NCBI GenBank assembly: GCA_018970785.1
Contig: JAGWVR010000004.1
Location: 1 to 64,000 of the forward strand
Direction of reading: 5' to 3'
From: Planctomycetota bacterium
Lineage (GTDB): Bacteria; Planctomycetota; Planctomycetia; Pirellulales; UBA1268
DNA length: 64,000 nt
Position 1 is the stretch's first letter. Every line of letters starts with the position of its first letter. The notes under the pieces were generated by a model. That model ran no database searches. It was not told the origin of the DNA and saw only the letters and a list, made by a program, of their open reading frames with translations. Shown here piece after piece: positions 10,867-21,536 of the stretch. Position numbers and translations under genes: made by a program.

Positions 10867-12000
10867 ATGGCGTCCCCGTCTTCGGTCGCAGACAAGCCCC
10901 CCGTGTTCGCCGTCGCGACTCCCGCTGCGGTCGCCGAGGCCCGCACGGCCCTCGACGCCCACGTCGTCGAGATGATGGCCTGGCATTTCCACGAGTCGAC
11001 CGGATGCCCGTTCTGGCTCGACTACGCCCGCTCGCTGCCGTTCGACCCGCTCAAGGACGTCAAGGGGTTCGCCGACCTGCGGAAGTTCCCCCCGTTCGAG
11101 GACGAGTGGCTGCGCGGGGGTCCGGTGCGGCGCTGGGTGCCGAAGGGACTCGCCGACAAGCCGATGTACGTGTTCGAGACCGGCGGCACGACCGGAGTCC
11201 CCAAGTCGCGCGTCAACCATCGCGATTTCCGCACCGACTACGAGATGTTCAGCGACACGCTACCGGAGGAGTTTTTCCCGCGTGGGGCCAACTGGCTGAT
11301 GCTCGGGCCCTCCGGGCCGCGGCGACTGCGCCTCTCCATCGAGCACCTCGCCCAGCACCGCGGCGGGATCTGCTTCTGCGTCGACCTCGACCCACGCTGG
11401 GTGATCAAGCTGATCCAGAAGGGCTGGATGGAGCACCTCGAGGCCTACAAGCAGCATTGCATCGACCAGGCGATCACGATCCTCACCGCCGGCCACGACG
11501 TGAAGTGCATGTTCACGACGCCGAAACTCCTCGAGTCGCTCGCGCTGGCGCTGGAGAAGCGCGGGACGACGATCCACAAGATGGGGATCACCGGGATCTT
11601 CTCCGGGGGCACCGAGTTCACGCCGCAGTGGACCCGGTTCGCGGTCGAGGAATTGCTCGACGGCGCGTACATGACGCCGACCTACGGCAACACGCTGATG
11701 GGATTGGCCGCCTCACGGCCGGTGATCCCCGCCGACGGCTACACGATCGCGTACTACGCCCCCCAGCCGCGGGCAGTGATCGAAGTCGTCGATTTCGACG
11801 ATCCCGACGCGGTCGTGCCGTACGGAGGCACCGGCCGTGTCCGGCTCACGACGCTGACCCACGAGACGTTCATCCCCGGGTTCCTCGAGCGCGACGAGGG
11901 GGAGCGTGAACTGCCCTACGCGAAGTATCCGTGGGACGGGATCAGCGGAGTCCGTCCGTTCCGCGCCCTCGCCGCTTCGACGACCGTCGGGGTCTACTGA
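10867..12000 (+). CDS. LuxE/PaaK-like adenylate-forming enzyme
   Basis: A 377-residue member of the ANL superfamily that activates a carboxylate with ATP. The P-loop-like signature ETGGTTGVPKSR is at residues 104-115. SGGTEF (246-251) and PTYGNT (271-276) match the A5-type motifs around the adenylate. It is short and lacks the full C-terminal lid domain of acyl-CoA ligases, as do LuxE acyl-protein synthetases and some PaaK-type enzymes. AAGGAG precedes the ATG. The next gene encodes an aldehyde-dehydrogenase-fold protein with LuxC-like features, so the pair could reduce an acid to an aldehyde. The substrate is unknown. Confidence 0.8.
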   Translation: MASPSSVADKPPVFAVATPAAVAEARTALDAHVVEMMAWHFHESTGCPFWLDYARSLPFDPLKDVKGFADLRKFPPFEDEWLRGGPVRRWVPKGLADKPMYVFETGGTTGVPKSRVNHRDFRTDYEMFSDTLPEEFFPRGANWLMLGPSGPRRLRLSIEHLAQHRGGICFCVDLDPRWVIKLIQKGWMEHLEAYKQHCIDQAITILTAGHDVKCMFTTPKLLESLALALEKRGTTIHKMGITGIFSGGTEFTPQWTRFAVEELLDGAYMTPTYGNTLMGLAASRPVIPADGYTIAYYAPQPRAVIEVVDFDDPDAVVPYGGTGRVRLTTLTHETFIPGFLERDEGERELPYAKYPWDGISGVRPFRALAASTTVGVY

Positions 12001-12114
12001 CCCGGTATCGCACTGCCCCCGCGGATCGGCGGCGACACCCGGCGGGAGCGCCGGGGTGGCCGTCCGCCGACCGTTCTCCGATCGTCCCGCACCGCTTTTC
12101 CCTGGAGCTTTCCG

Positions 12115-13551
12115 ATGCATCTCCCCGCGTGGCGGTTCGGCAAACCGTACGAGTCGATCGAGCGGACGACGCTCGTCCATTTCCTCAGCGGTGAGCCGGT
12201 CGCCGAGGTGAGCCAGGTCGGGGGAGCGCTCGTCGGCCGCGACCTCGGCAAAGCGGCGCGGGCACGGGAGGCGTTGCTCGCCTTCGAACCCGAGGACATC
12301 GTCGAACGGCTCCAGACGGCCGGCAACCTCTACGCCCATGGAACGCTCTCCGTCGGCGGCACGCCCCAGTCGCCGGCCGATTTCGTCCGCCAGCAGTCGG
12401 CGACCACCGGCCTCCCCGAGTCGCTCTGCCGGGCGAACATGCAGAAGAACCTGTTCGTCCTCTCCAACATGGACCGGATGCTCGACGCGCTGTCGCGCGG
12501 CTTGCCGCCCGAGATCCTCTGGAAGGGCTGGGGGCGCGAGCAGCGCGGGGTGGTGGTGAGTTACCAGGCCCAGGCCCCCGTGCTCGGGCTGGTGCTGCCG
12601 AGCAACTCCCCCGGCGTCCACACCCTCTGGCTGCCGGTGATCGCCTTGGGGGTCGGCCTGGTGATGAAGCCCGGGGGCCAGGAGCCCTGGACTCCCTACC
12701 GGATGGCAGCGGCGATGGTCGAAGCGGGGATCCCGGCCGAATGCATCGGCCTCTACCCGGGCGCCACCGACGTCGGGGCGGCGATCCTCGCCAGCTGCCG
12801 TCGGAGCATGATTTTCGGCAGCGCCAAGACGGTGGAGCAGTACCGTGGCAATCCACGCGTTCAGGTGCACGGCCCCGGGTTCTCGAAGATCCTCATCGGC
12901 GACGACTGCGTCGACGACTGGGAACGCCACCTCGACCTGATGGCCGAGAGCGTCGCCGCCAACAGCGGCCGGGGCTGCATCAACACCTCGGCGATCTGGG
13001 CCAGCCGCCACACCGAGGCGATCGCCGCCGCGCTCGCGGAGCGGCTCGGACCGATCCCGGTCAAGCCCCCCGACGATCCCGACGCGAAGCTCGCCGCGTT
13101 CACCGTGCCCGGCGCCGCCAAGGCGATCTGGGGCCAGATCGAGGCCGGCCTCAAGGCCCCCGGCGTGTCCCATGCCACGGCCCCCTACGGCGAGCGCTTC
13201 GTCGAGGGGGAGCGCTGCGGCTGGCTGCGGCCGGTGGTCGCCCACTGCGACTCGCCCGATTCCGAGATCGCCAAGGCGGAGTACATGTTTCCGTTCGTGG
13301 CGGTGGTCCGTTGCCCGCAGGAGCAGTGGCTCGAGCGGATCGGGCCGACGCTGGTCGCGACGGCGGTCACCGACGACGCCGCCCTCCAGGCTCGGCTCGC
13401 CGACTGCACCGACATCGACCGGCTCAACCTCGGGCCGATCCCCACCACCCGGCTCGACTGGCTGCAGCCGCACGAAGGCAACATCATCGACTTCCTCTAC
13501 CGTTCGCGGGCCCTGCAGGTCCCCGCGCCGGCGGCCGCGGCCACGGCGTGA
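12115..13551 (+). CDS. Aldehyde-dehydrogenase-fold reductase, LuxC-like
   Basis: A 478-residue NAD(P)-dependent enzyme of the aldehyde dehydrogenase superfamily. The cofactor half shows LGLVLPSNSPGVHTLWLP and GLVMKPGGQEPWTPYRM. The catalytic cysteine is most likely Cys288 in NSGRGCINTSAIW. The first ~130 residues and the PSNSPGVHTLW block resemble acyl-CoA reductases of the LuxC type more than ordinary ALDHs. CTGGAG precedes the ATG. It sits between a LuxE-like activator and an alcohol dehydrogenase, which favours acyl thioester to aldehyde reduction. Oxidation of an aldehyde is the alternative. Confidence 0.8.
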   Translation: MHLPAWRFGKPYESIERTTLVHFLSGEPVAEVSQVGGALVGRDLGKAARAREALLAFEPEDIVERLQTAGNLYAHGTLSVGGTPQSPADFVRQQSATTGLPESLCRANMQKNLFVLSNMDRMLDALSRGLPPEILWKGWGREQRGVVVSYQAQAPVLGLVLPSNSPGVHTLWLPVIALGVGLVMKPGGQEPWTPYRMAAAMVEAGIPAECIGLYPGATDVGAAILASCRRSMIFGSAKTVEQYRGNPRVQVHGPGFSKILIGDDCVDDWERHLDLMAESVAANSGRGCINTSAIWASRHTEAIAAALAERLGPIPVKPPDDPDAKLAAFTVPGAAKAIWGQIEAGLKAPGVSHATAPYGERFVEGERCGWLRPVVAHCDSPDSEIAKAEYMFPFVAVVRCPQEQWLERIGPTLVATAVTDDAALQARLADCTDIDRLNLGPIPTTRLDWLQPHEGNIIDFLYRSRALQVPAPAAAATA

Positions 13552-13582
13552 GCGGTCCAGGGCACGAGGCCGCAGGAACGCC

Positions 13583-14763
<1,181 letters not shown>

Positions 14764-14767
<4 letters not shown>

Positions 14768-15942
14768 CGTCGCCTGCTCTGCGGCTGTGTGTGACGGCCA
14801 CCGCGCTGGCCCTGCTGATCCCCGTCGCGCGCGGCGACGACACCGAGGCGCCGGCCGACGCCTGGCCGGTGTTCCGCGGCTGCCTCGCCGGCACCGGGCG
14901 CTCGGCCGCGGAACTCGCGCTGCCGCTGGCAGAACGCTGGCAGCGGTCGCTCGGCAAGACCGCCGTCGACGCCACGCCGGTGATCGCCGCCGGCACGATC
15001 TACGTCGGCGACCTCGACGGCACGTTCCACGCCCTCGCGTTGGCCGACGGCCGTCCGCTGTGGACCGTGAAAGGGGAAAACGGCTTCCCGTCGGCGGCGG
15101 CGGTCTCGACCGACGCCGCGGTGCCGGTGGTCGTCGTCGGCGACGGGGCGGGAATCGTCCGTGGGCTCGACCGCACCGACGGCTCGGAGCGCTGGCGTTT
15201 CGAGGCGGGGGGGGAGATCTCCGGTGGCCCGACGATCGTCGCCGCCGACGACGGGCCGCGCGTGCTGATCGGCTCGCAGGACGCGACGCTGGCCTGCCTC
15301 CGCCTCGCCGACGGTACGGAAGTCTGGCGCCACCAGATCGGCGATCAGATCCGCTGCTCGCCCACGGTCGCCGACGGATTCGTGCTGCTGGCCGGTTGCG
15401 ACGGCAAGCTCCACGCCATCGACGTCGCCACCGGCACCGAGGCCTCGGCCGTGGCGATCGACGGCCCCACCGGCACGACCCCCGCGGCCGTCTCCGGCCG
15501 GGCCCTGTTCGGCAGCGAAGGCGGCGTGTTCTTCGGCATCGACGTCGCCGCCGCACGCGTCGCCTGGCAGGTCGATCCCACCGGCAGCCCGCAGGCCTAC
15601 CGCTCCAGCGCCGCGATCGCCGGCGACCTGGCCGTGGTCGGGACGCGCGGCCGGGCGCTGGAGGCGTTCGCGATCGCCGACGGATCGCGCCGCTGGCGCC
15701 ACCCGATGCGCGGTCGCGTCGACGGCTCGCCGGTCGTGGTCCGCGTCGCCGGCGGCGGCAGCGCCGTGATCGCCGCCGATTCCGCCGGGCGGATCGTGGC
15801 CCTCGATGCCGGCGGCGGGCAGGAACGCTGGCAGTTCGACGCCGGCGTGGCGTTCACCGCGTCGCCGGCCGTCGCCGACGGGGTCCTCGTCGTCGCCGAC
15901 GGGGAAGGCACGGTGTGGTGCTTCGGCGCGGCCGCCCCATGA
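14764..15942 (+). CDS. Secreted PQQ-like beta-propeller repeat protein
   Basis: A 392-residue exported protein. It has a signal peptide (hydrophobic residues ~8-22, cut near ARGDD) followed by AWPVFRG, a common start of planctomycete PQQ-repeat proteins. Blades repeat with the pattern G-x-x-x-L-x-x-x-DG-x-x-x-W, for example LALADGRPLWTVKG, LDRTDGSERWRFEAGG, LRLADGTEVWRHQIGD and FAIADGSRRWRHPMRGR. It may bind PQQ or act as a non-catalytic scaffold; acidic metal-ligand residues of quinoprotein dehydrogenases are not evident. It overlaps the alcohol dehydrogenase and decarboxylase genes by 4 bp each, so translational coupling is likely. Confidence 0.88.
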
Positions 15943-17399
15943 ACGCAGCGTTCGATCCGGAGCGGTTCCGCCGCGAGGGGAGGGCGGTGGTCGACTGGCT
16001 GGCCGACTACTGGGCGACGCTGGCCGACCGCCCGGTGAGCCTGCCGGTGGAACCGGGGGCGGTGCGCCGGCAGCTCCCCGCCGCGGCCCCCGAGACGCCC
16101 GAGCCGCTCGCCGCGGTCCTCGCCGATCTCGATCGGGTGATCCTGCCGGCGCTGACCCACTGGCAGCACCCCGGGTTCTTCGCTTACTTCCCGGCCAGCA
16201 CCGCTCCGCCGTCGATCCTCGGCGAGCTGCTCGCCGCCGGGCTCGGCGTCCAGGGGATGCTGTGGTCGACCTCCCCGGCCTGCACCGAGCTCGAGACCCA
16301 CGTCCTCGATTGGCTGGCAGACCTGCTGGGCCTGCCGGCGCGGCTCACCAGCCGCGGCCCCGGCGGCGGCGTGATCCTCGACTCCGCGTCGAGCGGCGTG
16401 CTGGTGGCGCTGCTGGCGGCGCGGGAACGCGCCACCGCCGGGCTCACCAACGGCGCCGGCATGGCGGCCACCCCGGCGCCGCTGACGGTCTATGCCAGCG
16501 CCGACGCCCACTCGTGCGTGGAAAAGGCGCTCGGCATCGCCGGCCTCGGCCGGGAGACTTTGCGCCGGATCGCCGTCGCTGCCGACGGCGGGCTCGACGC
16601 CGCCGCGCTGAGCGACGCGCTGGCCGCCGACGCCGCCGCCGGCTGCCGCCCCTGCCTCGTCGTGGCGACCGTCGGCACGACGGCGCGCGGGGGCATCGAT
16701 CCGGTGTCGGCGATCGCCGCCGCGGCCGCGCGCCACGGCGCCTGGGTGCATGTCGACGCCGCCTGGGCGGGCACGGCGGCACTGTGCCCCGAATGGCGTG
16801 CCGACCTCGTCGCCGGAACCGACGCGATCGACAGCTGGGGCACCAATCCGCACAAGTGGCTGCAGGTCAACTTCGATTGCCACTGCCTGTGGCTCGCCGA
16901 CCGGGCTCCGGTGGTGCGCGCCTTGTCGGTGAAACCGGAGTATCTGCGGAACGCGGCCACCGAGAGTGGCGCCGTGATCGACTACAGCGACTGGCAGGTG
17001 CCCCTGGGGCGGCGTTTCCGGGCGCTCAAGCTGTGGCTCACGCTCCGCCTCACCGGAGCCGAAGCGCTGCGCGGGCGGATCCGCGATCATGTCCGCTGGG
17101 CCGGATGGTTCGCCGAACGGGTGGCAGCCGACGACCGGCTCGTTCTCCTCTGCCCGCCGAGCCTGGCGCTGGTCTGCTTCGCCGCGGCCGGCGGCGACGC
17201 CGCCACCGCGAACCTCCTCGAGCGGATCAATGCCACCGGCCGCGTGCTGATGAGCCAGGCGCGGGTCGCCGGGCGAACGGCGATCCGGCTGGCGGTCGGC
17301 TCCCCCACCACGCGGCGCGAACATGTCGAGGGGGCGTGGGACACCGTCGTGGCGGGCCTGAGCCGGATGCCCGACGGCGCCCCGGACCGCCACGGGTGA
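15939..17399 (+). CDS. Group II PLP-dependent amino-acid decarboxylase (aromatic type)
   Basis: A 486-residue homologue of aromatic-L-amino-acid decarboxylases, which release CO2 from Tyr, Trp, Phe or Dopa to give the amine. HWQHPGFFAYFPAST and WSTSPACTELE are hallmark blocks of this subfamily. PLP contacts are His191 (ADAHSC), Asp273 (VHVDAAWAG) and the Schiff-base Lys306 (NPHKWLQVNFDC). The ATG overlaps the propeller stop. It is the last gene of the operon. An aromatic amine made here could be a substrate or co-product of the acid/aldehyde/alcohol enzymes upstream, but that link is only positional. Confidence 0.9.
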   Translation: MNAAFDPERFRREGRAVVDWLADYWATLADRPVSLPVEPGAVRRQLPAAAPETPEPLAAVLADLDRVILPALTHWQHPGFFAYFPASTAPPSILGELLAAGLGVQGMLWSTSPACTELETHVLDWLADLLGLPARLTSRGPGGGVILDSASSGVLVALLAARERATAGLTNGAGMAATPAPLTVYASADAHSCVEKALGIAGLGRETLRRIAVAADGGLDAAALSDALAADAAAGCRPCLVVATVGTTARGGIDPVSAIAAAAARHGAWVHVDAAWAGTAALCPEWRADLVAGTDAIDSWGTNPHKWLQVNFDCHCLWLADRAPVVRALSVKPEYLRNAATESGAVIDYSDWQVPLGRRFRALKLWLTLRLTGAEALRGRIRDHVRWAGWFAERVAADDRLVLLCPPSLALVCFAAAGGDAATANLLERINATGRVLMSQARVAGRTAIRLAVGSPTTRREHVEGAWDTVVAGLSRMPDGAPDRHG

Positions 17400-17675
17400 C
17401 CGGAACGCCCCAGGATGCCCCTTCCTCGGCCGGCTGGAGCGGCGTCTGGTCGCCCCAGGGGGCCCAAGACGGCGGGTTTTGGGGGAGATCTTCCGCCTGC
17501 CGCCAAGTGTCGCACCCCAGGGCGGCGCGTTTTTCGATAGATCACGCCGGAGGAGCGCGCGGCCGCCGAACCACCGCCTGCGAGCGGCGTAGTATTCGGT
17601 GCGACCCAGGGCGCCGGCGCGCGGGGCAAGGCCCGCCGTGCCGGAAACCATCCGTCCGGGCGAGGAGACTGAACC

Positions 17676-18092
17676 ATGGCACGCAAAGACGCCCTCGTGA
17701 ACCTGCGGACGATCCTCGTCCGCCGACGGGATGCCCTGCGCAGTGCTCTGGCAGGCGACCTGTCGTTGCTCAAGGAGCTGCGCAGCGAGTCGCCGGGCGA
17801 CATGATCGATGCCGCGCTCGATTCGGCCCAGGACGAGATCAGTTCGCAGCTCGCCGAGGTGGAGAGCCGCGAATTGGCCCACATCGAGAACGCGCTGGAG
17901 CGGATGAAATCGGGCGAGTACGGGCTCTGCGAAGTCTGTTCCTGCAAGATCCCGATGGCCCGTCTCCATGCCCTGCCCTACGCGACGATGTGCATCGCCT
18001 GCCAGCGCGACAGCGAGCGGACCGGATTCCGGCCATCGCGCGAGGAGGCCGAAGACAGCTTCGCCGGCGACGTCGAACTCGACGTCGGCTAG
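17676..18092 (+). CDS. DksA/TraR-type zinc-finger protein
   Basis: A 138-residue protein with an N-terminal helical hairpin (~1-85) and a C-terminal four-cysteine zinc finger, CEVCSCKIPMARL then CIACQRD, spacing C-x2-C-x17-C-x2-C. This is the architecture of DksA-like factors that enter the RNA polymerase secondary channel. The Asp-x-x-Asp-x-Ala tip of true DksA is not obvious, so it may be a TraR/YocK-type relative. A -10-like TAGTAT is at 17590-17595. The 276 bp upstream hold no other gene. It stands alone before the HtrA-type protease. Confidence 0.85.
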   Translation: MARKDALVNLRTILVRRRDALRSALAGDLSLLKELRSESPGDMIDAALDSAQDEISSQLAEVESRELAHIENALERMKSGEYGLCEVCSCKIPMARLHALPYATMCIACQRDSERTGFRPSREEAEDSFAGDVELDVG

Positions 18093-18098
18093 CGGGCG

Positions 18099-18125
18099 CC
18101 CGGCGGTCCGACCGTCGGGTATGCT
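18099..18125 (+). promoter_or_regulatory. Inverted repeat abutting a -10-like box before the HtrA gene
   Basis: CCCGGCGGT (18099-18107) and ACCGTCGGG (18111-18119) are inverted arms with one mismatch, three bases apart. TATGCT (18120-18125) follows at once. It may be a terminator stem of the zinc-finger gene without a T run, or an operator at the promoter of the protease gene. Confidence 0.3.
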
Positions 18126-18162
18126 CGGCCGGCCCACGACGACGAGTCCCACGGAGCCGGTC

Positions 18163-19362
18163 ATGTCCGCCTGCAGGCCTCTGGCTTCGCTTCGCCACCG
18201 CTCCGTCGTGGTGCTGGCCATCGCCGTCGCCGCGACGGTGAGGACGTCGGTCGCCGACGAGCCCCCGGTGATTCCGGATGCGGTCGGCGGCACGGGCGTC
18301 CCGCGTGTCGATCCGGTCCGCCCCGCGCGGCTTTCGGCTGCCGAGCGCGAACGGCTCTACGGGCAGGTGGCCCGGGAGGCCGAGTACCTCGAGCGGCAGG
18401 GGGCTCAGCTCCGCCGTCTCACCCTCCTCCTCCGGCCGACGGTCGTCCACATCGACGCCCGCAAGCCCGCGCTCCGTCCGCGGGCGGGCAAGGCGAGCGA
18501 GGAGGAGGCCGGCTCGGGAGTGATCACGTCGATTGCCGGACGGACGGTCGTGATCACCAACCGCCACGTCGTCAACCGGGCGGAGCTCGACAACATCATT
18601 ATCCGCCTCGACGACGGCCGTGAACTTTCGCCGCGGCGTCTCTGGTCCGATGCCGGCACCGACATCGCGGTCCTCGAGATCGCCGGCACCGAGCTCGAGA
18701 CGGCGCGGCTGGCGGCGGGAGACACGGTCGAGATCGGCGACACCGTGCTGGCGATCGGCAGCCCGTTCGGGCTGTCGCACTCGGTGACGATGGGGATCGT
18801 GTCGGCGAAGGGGCGCCGCGATCTCGAGCTCGGCGACGAGCGCGTCCGGTTCCAGGACTTCATCCAGACCGACGCCGCGATCAATCCGGGCAACAGCGGC
18901 GGGCCGCTGGTCAATCTCCGCGGCGAGGTCGTCGGCCTCAACACCGCGATCGCCAGCAACTCCGGCGGCAGCGAGGGGATCGGGTTCGCGATCCCGGTCG
19001 CGATGGTCGAGTTCGTCGCCCGCCAACTGGTCGAGAACGGCAAGGTGGCGCGCGGCTACCTCGGCGTCGCCCTCGACAACTCGTTCAACCGTCAGACGGC
19101 GGAGCGCCTCGGCATGGTGCGGCCGGTGGGGGCACGTGTCACCGGCGTCACCCCCGGGTCGCCGGCCGACCTGGCCGGCCTGCTGGCCGACGACGTGATC
19201 CTCGAGTTCAGCGGACTGTCGGTCGAGGATGACGATCATCTGGTCAGCCTGGTGAGCACCACGCCGACCGATCGCGAGGTCGATCTGGTCGTCTTCCGCG
19301 ACCGCGGCCGTGTGGCGCTGCGCCTCCGCGTCGCCAGCCGCGACCAATACGAGCCGCGGTGA
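18163..19362 (+). CDS. HtrA/DegP-type periplasmic serine protease
   Basis: A 399-residue trypsin-like protease. An N-terminal hydrophobic stretch (~14-26) ending near VADEP should export or anchor it. The catalytic triad is His135 (ITNRHVVN), Asp167 (AGTDIAVLE) and Ser245 (NPGNSGGPLV). One PDZ domain covers ~295-390 (RGYLGVAL, then GVTPGSPADLAGL). DegP has two PDZ domains, so this is a DegS/one-PDZ type. The ATG at 18163 follows GGAG; an in-frame ATG at 18121 is a less likely start. It should degrade or sense misfolded envelope proteins. Confidence 0.93.
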   Translation: MSACRPLASLRHRSVVVLAIAVAATVRTSVADEPPVIPDAVGGTGVPRVDPVRPARLSAAERERLYGQVAREAEYLERQGAQLRRLTLLLRPTVVHIDARKPALRPRAGKASEEEAGSGVITSIAGRTVVITNRHVVNRAELDNIIIRLDDGRELSPRRLWSDAGTDIAVLEIAGTELETARLAAGDTVEIGDTVLAIGSPFGLSHSVTMGIVSAKGRRDLELGDERVRFQDFIQTDAAINPGNSGGPLVNLRGEVVGLNTAIASNSGGSEGIGFAIPVAMVEFVARQLVENGKVARGYLGVALDNSFNRQTAERLGMVRPVGARVTGVTPGSPADLAGLLADDVILEFSGLSVEDDDHLVSLVSTTPTDREVDLVVFRDRGRVALRLRVASRDQYEPR

Positions 19363-19371
19363 CCGCCCCGC

Positions 19372-20310
19372 TCAGGTCGCCGCGGCGGCCGCCTGGAGAC
19401 CGCGGATCAGGAAATCGACGACCCCGGCGGCATCGCATCCCGAGACGATGTCGGCGGTGGGGCTGCCGGTGCGGGCCTGGCGGCGATCGATGACGAGCAT
19501 CCCGGCGGTCAATTCGCCGCTGGTCTCGACGTCGGCGACGACCGCCGTCCGCTCGAACAACGCGGGATGGACGACCGACGCCAGGGCGACCGTGCCGGGG
19601 AGCGTGATCCCCTCGCTGCCGAGCACCTGCCGCTGGGCCCGGTAGGCGTGCGGCAGCATCCGCCGGACCAGCTCGCCGCCCCGCGAGCTCTCGTCGGGGA
19701 GCTGGTCGAGCAGGTCGAACCCCAGTGCCACCTGCCCGATCGTCTCCAGCGGCACCAGAACCTTGGCCACCGGTTCGCGGATCACCGCGCGGGCGGAGAG
19801 GGGGTCGGCGGCGAAATTGGTGTCGGCGACGGCTGTCGCATCGCCGGCGCCGCGGAGCGTGCCGCCACAGACCACCACCTCCTGGAGCAGCTCGACGAGC
19901 GTCGGATCCCGGCGGAACGACCGGGCGAGATTGGTCAACGGGCCGAGGGCGACGAGCGTCACCTGCCGGGGATGGGCCCGGACCGTTTCGGTGATGACTT
20001 TCTCGGCCACATGGCTGCCGTGGAGCGACACCTGGGGCAGGTCGATCCCGCCGAGGCCGTCGCTGCCGTCGAGACGGTAGGGCCAGGGGGAGAGTTCGAC
20101 GTCGGCCGGGGCACTGCCGAGGCGCGGCAGCCGAGGGGGATCGAGGAAATTGACGAGAGCCTGGAGATTGGCCGTCGCCTGCTCGTGACCGACGCACCCT
20201 GCCGTGGCGGTCACCGCGAGCACCTCCAACCGTGGGTCGAACAGCGCCAGCGTCAGGGCGAGGGCGTCGTCGATCCCGGGGTCGATGTCGAGAATCACCT
20301 TGCGGGCCAC
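19372..20310 (-). CDS. Inosine/uridine-preferring nucleoside hydrolase
   Basis: A 312-residue enzyme that cleaves the N-glycosidic bond of ribonucleosides. The calcium-binding signature ILDIDPGIDDALAL is at residues 6-19 (Asp8, Asp10, Asp14, Asp15). LVALGPLTNLA and VVCGGTL follow, and a late Asp in SGCDAAGVVDF is expected at the active site. The start is GTG at 20310, fixed by the motif lying only a few residues in. It is convergent with the HtrA gene (9 bp apart) and divergent from trpD. A role in purine or pyrimidine salvage is family knowledge. Confidence 0.92.
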   Translation of the reverse strand: MARKVILDIDPGIDDALALTLALFDPRLEVLAVTATAGCVGHEQATANLQALVNFLDPPRLPRLGSAPADVELSPWPYRLDGSDGLGGIDLPQVSLHGSHVAEKVITETVRAHPRQVTLVALGPLTNLARSFRRDPTLVELLQEVVVCGGTLRGAGDATAVADTNFAADPLSARAVIREPVAKVLVPLETIGQVALGFDLLDQLPDESSRGGELVRRMLPHAYRAQRQVLGSEGITLPGTVALASVVHPALFERTAVVADVETSGELTAGMLVIDRRQARTGSPTADIVSGCDAAGVVDFLIRGLQAAAAAT

Positions 20311-20378
20311 GGCTCAACTCGCTCCAGGGGACGATGGCCGGTGTAGGCTGACGGACCGCGGCGACCGGCCGACCGAGT

Positions 20379-20405
20379 GGTCCGTGGACGATGCCCTCCG
20401 GGGCC
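20379..20405 (+). repeat. Possible remnant of the 127-bp repeat
   Basis: TCCGTGGACGATGCCCTCC and its flanks match 23 of 27 bases of the left end of the repeat at 49958-50084. The similarity stops after 27 bp. It is a decayed fragment or chance, in the gap before trpD. Confidence 0.3.
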
Positions 20406-20465
20406 GAGACATCGTATGCGAAACCGACGGTCGATCGTTCCCGAAGGCCTGCGGAGGCTCACCCC

Positions 20466-21536
20466 ATGAGCGCGGCGGGAGATCCCGGCGCCGTGGCCCT
20501 GGAACGCCTTTCCGCGGGCCTGACGCCGTCGCGGCAGGAGGTCCACGATCTCGTCGCCGCCGTCTTCGACCGGCGCGCCGACCTCGACACCTTCGGCCGC
20601 TGGCTGTCGTCGATGGCTGACCGGACCCCCGACGCCGGCGCGATCGCCGGTATCGCGGCGGCGGTCCGTGAACGGATGGTCGCGGTGCGCCACGGCCACC
20701 CCGTCGTCGCCGACACCTGTGGCACCGGCGGCGACGGCGCCGGGACGTTCAACATCTCGACGGCCGCCGCGCTGGTCGCGGCAGCGGCCGGCCTGCCGGT
20801 CGCGAAGCACGGCAACCGCGCGGTTTCGAGCGCGACCGGGTCGGCCGACGTGCTCGAACGACTCGGTGTCCGCGTCGGCTGCGGACCTGCGGTGGCTGCC
20901 CGGTGCCTCGACGTCGCCGGCATCTGCTTCTGCCTGGCACCGGTGTATCACCCGGTGATGGCCCTCGTCGGCCCGCTGCGAAGGGCGCTGGGTCGGCCGA
21001 CGCTGTTCAACGCGATCGGCCCGCTGTGCAATCCCGCCGGGGCGACCGTCCAGGTGGTGGGGGTGGGCCGACCGGAGCTGCGCGAGCCGCTGGCCCACGC
21101 CGCGGCCGACCTCGGGATGCAGCGCGTGCTGGTCGTGTCGGGGACGCTGCCGGCCGGGCACGCCTGCGACGAGGTGAGCGTCTTCGGGCCGACGGATGTC
21201 GTCGAGATCGCCGGCGGGGAGCAGCGCCGGTGCCGTTGGGAGCCCGAAGACTTCGGCGTGTCCCGCCGCGGCGCCGAGGATCTCGGTAGCTTGCTCGTCG
21301 ATGGCCCCGCGGCCAGCGCCGCGGCGATCACCGCCGTCCTCGCCGGCGTGCCGGGGCCGGCGCGCGAGACGGTGGCCGTCAATGCCGGAGCCCTGCTGTG
21401 GGCCGCCAGCCGGAGCGCGACCCCCGCCGAAGGCTACAGGATCGCCATCGGGGCGATCGACTCCGGCGCCGCCGCGCGGACGTTGGCGGCCCTGGTCGCG
21501 ACGTCGCAGGAACCCGATCCGGTGAGCCCCGCATGA
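20466..21536 (+). CDS. trpD: Anthranilate phosphoribosyltransferase
   Basis: A 356-residue enzyme of tryptophan synthesis joining anthranilate and PRPP. The PRPP/Mg signature DTCGTGGDGAGTFNIS is followed by KHGNRAVSSATGSADVLE, with the N-terminal helical bundle before it. The ATG at 20466 has GGAGG 9 nt upstream; the longer frame from 20391 is not needed. No other trp genes are nearby. The stop overlaps the start of the P-type ATPase by 4 bp. One possible caution is that some planctomycete TrpD paralogues may act on other substrates. Confidence 0.93.
   Translation: MSAAGDPGAVALERLSAGLTPSRQEVHDLVAAVFDRRADLDTFGRWLSSMADRTPDAGAIAGIAAAVRERMVAVRHGHPVVADTCGTGGDGAGTFNISTAAALVAAAAGLPVAKHGNRAVSSATGSADVLERLGVRVGCGPAVAARCLDVAGICFCLAPVYHPVMALVGPLRRALGRPTLFNAIGPLCNPAGATVQVVGVGRPELREPLAHAAADLGMQRVLVVSGTLPAGHACDEVSVFGPTDVVEIAGGEQRRCRWEPEDFGVSRRGAEDLGSLLVDGPAASAAAITAVLAGVPGPARETVAVNAGALLWAASRSATPAEGYRIAIGAIDSGAAARTLAALVATSQEPDPVSPA

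Noticed and set aside
20466..21536. A tryptophan operon
   Set aside because: No other trp gene lies within the window around trpD.
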